Source of the DNA: Coniella vitis
Taxonomy: Eukaryota > Ascomycota > Sordariomycetes > Diaporthales > Schizoparmaceae
DNA length: 64,000 nt
Direction: 5' to 3'
Assembly (NCBI GenBank): GCA_011317545.1
Contig: WUJK01000009.1
Location: forward strand, 1,364,001 to 1,428,000
The notes under the pieces were generated by a model. That model was not told the origin of the DNA, made no database searches, and saw only the letters and a program-made list of their open reading frames with translations. Of this stretch, positions 57,252-64,000 are shown one piece after another. How positions within the stretch are numbered: position 1 is the stretch's first letter; each line of letters opens with the position of its first letter. Position numbers and translations under genes: made by a program.

Positions 57252-57440
57252 GATATGTACTATGTATGCTATGTACTTTTACTATGTACACACATACATA
57301 AGAGTACTACTATAGTACTATAGTATGTACTAGTAGCAGGCAGAGCCATACGTCGGAAGGGGCCACTCACTAGTTGACTGGGTACTGCTAATAGTATGTA
57401 CTCATACTATGTACTCATAGTACTATAGTACTTGCCATAG
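57252..57440. repeat. cluster of GTACTATGTAC-like palindromic motifs
   Basis: Within about 190 bases there are many overlapping copies of TACTATGTAC, GTACTATAGTAC and TATGTACT-type words. These are palindromic or nearly so and form an AT-rich patch in otherwise GC-balanced DNA. Confidence 0.7.
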
Positions 57441-58091
57441 TAGTATACCGAGATACCTCCTGCTTTCCCACGCCCCAGGCCAGCCCGCCCAGCCAGCCTA
57501 TGAGCGGTGTGCACGTCGGCGTCGCTTGCCAATCGTCCACGCCCTCGCCTCGCCTTGCGCCTTTGCCCGTCCACGATCGCTCACTGACTGGCTCGCAGCC
57601 AAGCCCAAGCAGCCCGCCAGGCATTGATTGCCTTTGGCTCGCTCCATTCTCCATGGGCCTGGCAACCGCGAGCAAAGGCCCGCTGCGGAGTTTGGCTCCA
57701 AGCGTCTTGCATGAACCGTGATATTGCCACAAACCTCGGGGGTCCTGCTCTGCAGCCCACACCAGGAGCTATCAGGGTCGAAGTACATGCTCATGGTGCA
57801 GAGTTCATCAGCAGACGAGGAATAGCCTGGGGCGGGCGGGCTGACCTGACCGCTCTCTGGCCAAAGAGTATATGTATGGCTTTCCATCGCGCTGGGCTGC
57901 CTGGAGAAAAAGAAAAGGACGGTCCTCTTCCAAGAAGCATCAAACCACGAGTATAGATAGAGACGAGCATCCCTCCCTCCTCCCCCTCTACCCTCTCGGT
58001 TTCTCCCGACATCCTCTCTCGGCACGCTAGATACCCTCAAGCTCCCGGTCACACTGTCGAGAACCGACACAAGAACCTCTCCTACGAAACA

Positions 58092-60286
58092 ATGGCACAA
58101 GTCCACAGAAGAGCAACCAGTGCCGGTGATTTTGGCACAGAGCACAACAACCGCAGAAGATCAGGCATCTTTTTCTTCAACCGATCTTTCAAAAAGTGAG
58201 TCGAAACCATTCCTCAATGTCTCGGTTGCTGGCGTCTTTTCCAGTATATTCTTTCATCCACTCTGGCTGCCGCCTTCGAACTTGTCTTCTTTTTTCTGTT
58301 CTTTTTTTTTTCTCCTTACCTCATCAATATTTTCAACTTCCCTATTGTCAATCCGAATTCCAGTGGCCGATGATCATATATATCTTGCAAACTATCAACA
58401 TCATTATTGGCTACTTGGCGCATGCCGCTTCTTTCAACCTCTTCTCCTTTCATCATCATGATTCCTTTCCTTTTTCCCTCCTTTTTTCGGGTCGCAAGTT
58501 CCTTGAACAGCACCTATTTCCTGTGCGAGAAACATGTCCTGGCGTGAACTCCTCCAACGTGCCAAGAACAAGTGTTTCTCATGCAAGTGTAACAGTGTCT
58601 ATTCACCCCAAGAGTACGGTGCGGTGCCAGAGTCTTCGGTGGCCACTCCTCCGCGTCGGCTGTCAAAGAGGCGTCCGACGGACACGACCGTGAGCACAAA
58701 GAGCATGGAGAAGCAGACTGCTGCTCGTCCTGGCCACCGTAGGAATGCCTCGTTGCCTCTGGCAAGCAACCCGCCGTACCCGAGAAGTAGCACCGACGTT
58801 TATTCCTTCCGGTAGATTCTTTTGCCTCTCAAGAAGAAACATAAGCAACCGCAGGCAAGCCAAGGCTAACAAACAGTCCAACCCAACCAGATCTTCTTCC
58901 TCTTCCTCTCCCAAGACAGAACAAGACAACACCAGCTCGACGCCCACAACACCCACACTGGGCCCCGTGCAAGATGGGTTCGACCTGAAGCGCACCAACA
59001 CAACCCACAGCATCAGCGAGTTGGCACAGGCGGCCGCCGCCGGCGAGGGTGACGACGCAGCAGCGTCCAAGCCTGCCGAGGACCTCCCCACGCCTCCTGA
59101 CACTCCTGGCGGCTGCGTTGCCGACGACGAGGCGACTGAGCCATCGGCTCTCGACGAGGCTGCCATCATTGAAGAGGCCGAGGCAAGCACGCCGCAGCAG
59201 CCTCCGGTCGAGGTCGCCAAGGCCTACCACGACGAGGCCGACCTGTACATCAAGGTCAGCGATGCTGCCGGCCAAGAGGCCATTTACGCTGTCCGCGCGG
59301 GCATCCTCGAGGGTGCCTCGCGCGTTCTTGGCGAGAGCATTGCCGCTTCTGCCTCGTTGTCAGAAGAGACCACCACCATTGTCGATCTCACCGCTGATCC
59401 CGTCTTTGGCTTGGACGTCCTCCTCTCCATCGCCCACTACCGCTTCCAGGAGCTCCCACACAGCGTGTCCATCACGCAGCTGCACCAGATCGCCACCACG
59501 GCCAACAAGTACGAGACCCTGCACCTGCTCTCCCCCTTCGTCAAGAGCTGGCTCGCCTCCGTGCAGCAAGACGAGCAGCTGCACGACGAGACCCTCGTGA
59601 CAGGCTTCCTCCTCGGCTCCCCCCGCCTCGTCGCCGGCTCCATTGCCCGCGCCGCCCATGCCTCCTCGGTGGGCGCAGACGGCGCCCTGCTTGACTCGCA
59701 CGGCCAGCCCTGGGCTGCGCAGCCCGTGTCTGCCGAGCTCGTCGAGCTGCTGGGCGCACTGCGCCTGCACGCCGTCGAGCGCATCGTCTCTGCCGTCAGC
59801 AAGCCCGTGCTGCGCCTTCTCGACCCCCAGAGCAACAGCGCCCAAGACGACGACCAAGAAGAGCCAGCCAGCTACTGCCTCGCGCCGGGCGAGGACGACT
59901 CGGTGCGCGAAGACTGCGAGCAGGTGCAGCTGGGCTCGGCCATCATGGGGCTGACCAAGGCGAAGCTGTGGCCGCCTCCCGTGGCGGCGCGCGTCGATGT
60001 GAGCCCTGTGCGCTTGGCGCAGGCCTACAACGAGGTGCGTCTGCGCACGTCGGCTGTCGACGAGGGCCACGCGCAGTGTGGCTTTGGCCACCAGAAGAAG
60101 TTTGACGCGGTGCTGCTGGGTACGCCCTCGGCGGAGCTGGGGTCTGCGATTGTGGGACAGCTGGCAGGTCGTGCCAAGGTGTCTGGTGCGTACGAGGCCG
60201 AGGCCTTCTCTAGCTTGGAGGACGAGACTGTTGCTGAGGCCGAGGTGGAGGAGGAGGCTGAGGCTGTGGAGGCTCAGGCCGAGTAA
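58092..60286 (+). CDS. BTB/POZ-like domain protein
   Basis: I join exons 58092-58195, 58530-58811 and 58855-60286, giving 605 aa in frame. The N-terminus is basic (MAQVHRRATSAGDFG, NNRRRSGIFFFNRSF), then comes a Cys pair (KCFSCKC) and a disordered Ser/Thr/Pro region to about 310. The folded part (about 300-420) has the fungal BTB pattern: ADLYIKVSDAAGQEAIYAVR, a helix with a regulatory turn, VDLTADPVFGLDVLLSIAHY, then LHQIATTANKYETLHLLSPF. The C-terminus is strongly acidic (AEAEVEEEAEAVEAQ). The core from 58855 is secure as an open frame. Exon 1 and the short 43-nt second intron (donor GTAGAT) are less certain; an alternative start is the ATG at 58534. Partners are unknown. This is one of two BTB-like genes in the window; they are not close copies. 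Confidence 0.68.
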
Positions 60287-60718
60287 ATGGACTGTTGACG
60301 GTCTGGTTTAGAGGAACTTATATATATACCCGAGGGTGGCTTGCAAGCAAGCCCCATGATTTTGAGAGGTTTATGATGGAAGAGATGATGATGACAGGAG
60401 GAGGAGTCCTTGTTTTCCATTTTACTTTGTTATTGTTCGGAATTTTCTCTTTTGGGGGAAAACAAGAGGGCGGTTTCTTCTTCTTTTGTTTTGCGGCATA
60501 TATTCAGGGCGTTTTTCTGTAGGTCAACGAAGGGATGATTTTGTTGTTCTTCTGCTCTCGTTTCTTGGTCCTGTTCGCTGCGTTCATTCCGGGAGGCAGA
60601 TGAGTGATGGGAGAGGAAGAAGAAGAAAAGAAGAAGACCGTTCGCTTTTGTCTTTTTTTTTTTTTTGAAAAGATCTTGTTTTGCTTCATTTACATTTACA
60701 TTTTCCTTTTTTATTTAT
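60287..60718. other. convergent spacer
   Basis: These 432 bases lie between the BTB-like gene (plus) and the SAT4-like gene (minus). T-rich and AAGAAG-rich tracts occur. No gene is seen. Confidence 0.5.
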
Positions 60719-62381
60719 TTAGACAGCACGCCCCTTTTTGGCGGCTTCCTCTAGTATAGTGATATCCAAACACTCCTTGCTGCTGCTGCTGCTGATACTG
60801 CTGCTCGCCTTCTCCTGCGTATTAAATTTGCTCGTCGGCACTGACGCGGGCTGCTGGAGCAGTCGGTCCTCCTCGTCGCGTGCTTTGGGTGCTGCTGCCG
60901 TGACGACCACTACCGGCACCGCCGCCGCGCTTCCCATGTGCGCCTCCAGATCGTTGTCGTCCTCGTCGTCCTCGTCATCGTAGTTTGTGCGGCATATGCT
61001 GCTTGGCGGGCCGCGAGACGATGCGAATGATGAGCCCATCGCCGTCGCCGTCGTCGTCATCCTCCGGTTCGTCGACCACCACCGGCCACCGCCACCGCCG
61101 CCACTGCCACTGCCCTCGCCATCGCCATCGCCATTGCCATTGCCACCACCACCGCTACGTTGGGTCAAGCCTCGCGTGCCCGAGCCGGAGCCGGAGCCGA
61201 GTTGGTTGCTGAGTGGCGTGCTGTTGAGAAACGTGCGCGAGGCGACGTGGCGCTTGAGTCCACGGTACAGTGGCCGGAGGGTGGCGAGAGAGGTCGACAT
61301 GATGAGAAAGGAGCCCTCTGCGGCGTGCGTCATGCACAGATAGACCATGGGGACTTTGTGGACGGACGGCGCCAGGTTTTAGCATCAATCACGGGTTCGG
61401 TTCAAGCAAAAGGAAAAAAAGGAAGAAAGAAAAAAAAAAAAAAAAAAGAGGGAAGAAAAGGACAAAGAGTCTTGTTCTTACACGAAGGATCTGTGGCATA
61501 GTAGTAGCCCACAATGTCCATGATGCTGAATTTGTAAATGGAAATGGCAAAGCCGACGAGACTGATGCTCAGCGAAATCGACACGCCGATGCGCGTCTTG
61601 AGCGGGATCTTGAGGCGCATGACAAAGGGCACGGGGAACAGGGCAAAGAAGATGTCGAGGGCGGTCGAGTAGACGTAGGTCGCCCACGCGAGCCTCAGGT
61701 AGATGTTTGCGCTGGCGCAGGAGCCTCCTGCTGCGCTGCTGCTGCTGCTGCTGCTCGCCTTCTCCCACTGGTAGGCGACGGGCCGGCACTGTGCAAAGTC
61801 CCAGATGGACAGCACGGCGACGAGGACCTGCGAGCTGACGGCGAGCCCCCACAGCATCAGGGTCGTCTTGTGGCCGTACGCGAGGATGCGGTTCAGCGTC
61901 ATGATGATGGCGAACTTGGGCAGCGTGCAGACCCACGGCGTCACGGCCGTCAGGATCGCGTTCCAGCGCAGCGCCTCGACGCGCGCGCTCGACGAGAGGG
62001 TGTCGTAGTGGCTGCCCACGCCCGCGCCGACGGCGACGGAGAGCAGGATGCAGAAGGTCAGGAGCACCGCGAGGCAGCCGACGGTCGCCAGATCATCGAG
62101 AAAGAGGCCGCCGCCGTGGCGAGGACTGTACTGCACGCGGCAGTATATCCGCATCGCAACAGTGACTGAGAGGGGGCAGGGGGGCGCTTTGGGTCAGTCT
62201 GCTTTCTGTCTTGTGTGTTCTTTTGTAAACACCAAACCATCAATTCAGAGAGTGATGGGCAAAGGGGAAAAAAAAAAGGGGGGGACGGGGTTCGGATCGA
62301 CTCACTGGCAGCACCGCCAAACAAGGCCCAGCATATCTTTTGGGACAGATGCCCCAGATTATCCGAGTCCCATACGGACAT
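60719..62381 (-). CDS. SAT4/Pth11-like fungal rhodopsin-fold membrane protein
   Basis: This is a seven-helix integral membrane protein of the fungal rhodopsin-like (SAT4) group, which includes Pth11-type surface receptors. Minus-strand exons 62381-62306, 62165-61482 and 61353-60719 give 464 aa. Helix 1 spans the first intron (KICWALFGGAAITVAMRIYCR). The family DD motif follows (GLFLDDLATVGCL), then helices VLLTFCILLSVAVGAG, VCTLPKFAIIMTLNRIL, LWGLAVSSQVLVAVLSI, WATYVYSTALDIFFALFPVP and ISLSISLVGFAISIYKF. The last helix block ends SLATLRPLYRGLKRH. The cytosolic tail from about 285 is Gly/Ser-rich, then acidic. No CFEM domain precedes it, so it is a short-form member. A poly-T run in intron 2 is part of the splice region. 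The ATG at 62381 is used; the frame above it opens with GTG. Confidence 0.87.
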
Positions 62382-64000
62382 GATGGCAATGAATGCCACT
62401 GATATCCAAGTGTCTCGACCTGACTGTACCAGCGTCAGGGGTGTCTAGTTTTACAATGCAAAAACGAGTGGTGGCATGCTGCCCGCCGAGTAGCTGGGAG
62501 GAAGAGAGAGAAACCGAAGGCAAGGGGGAAAGAAGGAAACGGAACACAAATAAACACACAGCGAAGCAAAAGCACAGAGGCAAAGGCAGAAAAGGCAGAA
62601 AACGAAACGAAACGAAACGAAACAGCCAAAAGCCACCCACCCGCTGACTCGCTCTCGATAGACGGCGGCCGCATGGCCTGATGGCCTGATACCGCCCCCA
62701 GCACGGACAAATGGTCAGCACAATGAGTTCGCGATGGACGAAGTCAAACAGGACCGCGCTGCCTCGCTTGGGCCATGCTGGTGTCCCAGGGCCTGCCTGT
62801 TCTCGGCCTTCATCATCACCAGCGTGCGATGGATACCAAGCTTTCCAGGGACGAGGGTCCCGTCATGTGTTCGCTCCTCGCGCAGGGCCCCATCTGGTCG
62901 CATCCGCCGTCTCCGCTCCCAACTTTCGGCGCCACCATGCCCGCAGCAATCCCAGCAAGCCAATCTTGCCCGTCCCCTTCGGGCGCGCGCATGGCAGTGC
63001 CCCTCAAGCCAACCTCGTAGGGAGAACTGCATCTGTGCACAACTAGTCGGCGCCGCTAGTCAGACACTGAAACTGGGACATGGCCAAGCGTGCGCCGCTA
63101 GAGCTGCTGGTTCATCATTTCGCGATAGCCTCCGGAGGGAGCACCGCCATTGGCCGGCCGTCTTGTCAAGGAGATCTTCGGAGATGAGGCGCCGCCACCA
63201 TGCTGCTGCTTTGACAGCTGTGAAGCAGGGTTGAGTTTGACGCACGCCGGCCAACTGCCGACTGGCGGTCGTCGTCATGACTCAGGAAAAGGCCGCTTGA
63301 CACTTGGTCTTGACCCATGTCGCCGGACTACCTGCATCGGATTTAATAGGATTCATGGTGCAGCCAGTCTGGTTCTGTTTGCCTCAAATAATATATCTCG
63401 AGACAATGAATGAATGCATGCTCACCATCGAGCCAAGAGACGCACGTGCTGGCTTTCGCTGTCTCGCTGGATGCAGATTGCTGCAGATCACCTGTCGGGA
63501 CCCTCCCTCGGCAGCCATCGTCATCTCAGCGGACTGCCAGTCCAAGGTCCACCCACCATGCTAGTCTCCAAAGTTCGCGATCTGCTCTAGGGCCTCCAGG
63601 CCCCAGCTGACGGTGGAATGTCGTTGCTGATTGCCACTCTCCAAACAGAAACAGAGGCATACATATCCTTTGACGTGCTCGGCCCAGCAGGACTGGGAAC
63701 CAACAGTATACCCTTGCCAGCCACGGCGACTTGCTTCTCAGGAATCGCAAAGCTCTTGCAGTCGCGTCTCGTATACTGCGAAGAGTCGAAACTTCAATCG
63801 TGGCACAACAGATGCTAGCTACCACAAAGGCTCGTCTGCACCTATCATGAGTGATTAGTTGAAGTACTCCTCCGACGCTCGGCCGTTTCCCAAGAAGCGG
63901 AGGTAAACCGTCCAATAGCGTGCAGCGATAGATGAGAACGAATGGCGCTGGAGAGTGCCCGAGCAAACTGTTGCATTGCAAGATCTGGAAGGCTGTTCGT
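62382..64000. other. terminal 1.6 kb, no gene supported
   Basis: This includes the upstream region of the SAT4-like gene and continues to the window edge. A CGAAA pentanucleotide tandem lies at about 62600-62625. Frames on both strands overlap and show no motif. A gene extending past the edge cannot be excluded. Confidence 0.5.

Larger units (their letters stand above)
54873..58091. other. gene-free 3.2 kb interval rich in simple repeats
   Basis: I see no supported gene. The interval holds T-rich and A-rich runs, a TCTG tract, a CAG tract, and a dense patch of GTACTATGTAC-like palindromes at about 57250-57440. Long frames on both strands overlap each other and read Ser/Lys/Gln low complexity. 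The last few hundred bases should contain the promoter and leader of the BTB-like gene. Confidence 0.55.

Noticed and set aside
52584..58091. A ribosomal-peptide precursor gene to go with the UstYa-like protein
   Set aside because: I looked for a signal peptide followed by repeated cores with KR or RR cleavage sites on both strands around the pair and saw none.
59360..60091. A 243-codon minus-strand frame over the BTB-like gene
   Set aside because: It is a GC-rich antisense shadow of a frame with consistent BTB-type sequence.
62711..63234. Plus-strand frames of 111-166 codons in the last 1.3 kb
   Set aside because: They overlap each other and antisense frames, with no domain pattern or plausible splice partners.
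63526..63981. A 151-codon minus-strand frame near the window end
   Set aside because: There is no recognisable motif, an overlapping frame exists on the other strand, and composition is ordinary for a chance frame.
1..64000. tRNA, rRNA, CRISPR arrays, operons and ribosome binding sites
   Set aside because: No tRNA-like cloverleaf B-box (GGTTCGAATCC-type) or rRNA segment was recognised by eye, and the bacterial feature types do not apply to this fungal DNA.

Overview
The window is nuclear DNA of a filamentous ascomycete (Pezizomycotina; Sordariomycetes such as Hypocreales is my guess, not shown by the sequence). The evidence is short spliceosomal introns (mostly 43-138 nt, GT..AG, several with CTAAC/CTRAY-like branch sites), single genes on both strands, and families typical of these fungi: NST1, HIR3, ChAPs, a UstYa-like protein, a SAT4/Pth11-like membrane protein and an adenylation-domain enzyme. 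I resolved exon structures for 18 protein genes. All joined reading frames close in frame; a few splice sites remain choices and are flagged.

Layout. 1-3.9 kb holds no intact gene, only repeats and a possible gene relic. 3.9-5.0 kb is a secreted beta-propeller protein. 5.0-10.3 kb is NST1 with a long pyrimidine-rich leader. 10.3-12.8 kb is gene-poor. 12.8-14.4 kb has a small I78 proteinase inhibitor and TMA20/MCT-1. 15.2-19.2 kb has a divergent BTB-like gene and a stand-alone NRPS-like adenylation enzyme, both on the minus strand. 19.2-22.9 kb is gene-poor. 22.9-32.1 kb is a divergent housekeeping pair, a ChAPs trafficking gene and HIR3. 32.4-42.2 kb is a minus-strand run: an aldo-keto reductase/RidA fusion, a large unknown membrane protein, a cytochrome b5/FMN dehydrogenase, and a secreted SGNH esterase. 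43.3-50.3 kb has a glyoxalase-fold protein, POP4/RPP29, a PlsB/DHAP-type acyltransferase with a peroxisomal C-terminus, and pantothenate synthetase. 51.1-54.9 kb has an FAD monooxygenase followed by a UstYa-like protein, the most secondary-metabolism-like pair here. 54.9-58.1 kb is gene-free and rich in simple repeats. 58.1-62.4 kb has a BTB-like protein and a seven-helix receptor-like protein. The last 1.6 kb shows nothing I can support.

Working together. Most genes are independent core functions: stress response, translation, chromatin, vesicle export, RNA processing, CoA and lipid synthesis. The accessory candidates are the adenylation enzyme, the b5/FMN dehydrogenase, the AKR-RidA fusion and the FAD monooxygenase/UstYa pair. 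They do not form one obvious cluster. No polyketide synthase, full NRPS, transporter, pathway regulator or peptide precursor was seen. The most interesting leads are the monooxygenase/UstYa pair, the adenylation-only enzyme, the PTS1-bearing acyltransferase, the AKR-RidA fusion with a GC-AG intron and an altered RidA site, the start-codon-only exon of HIR3, and a dispersed GTACTATGTAC-like motif confined to gene-free DNA.
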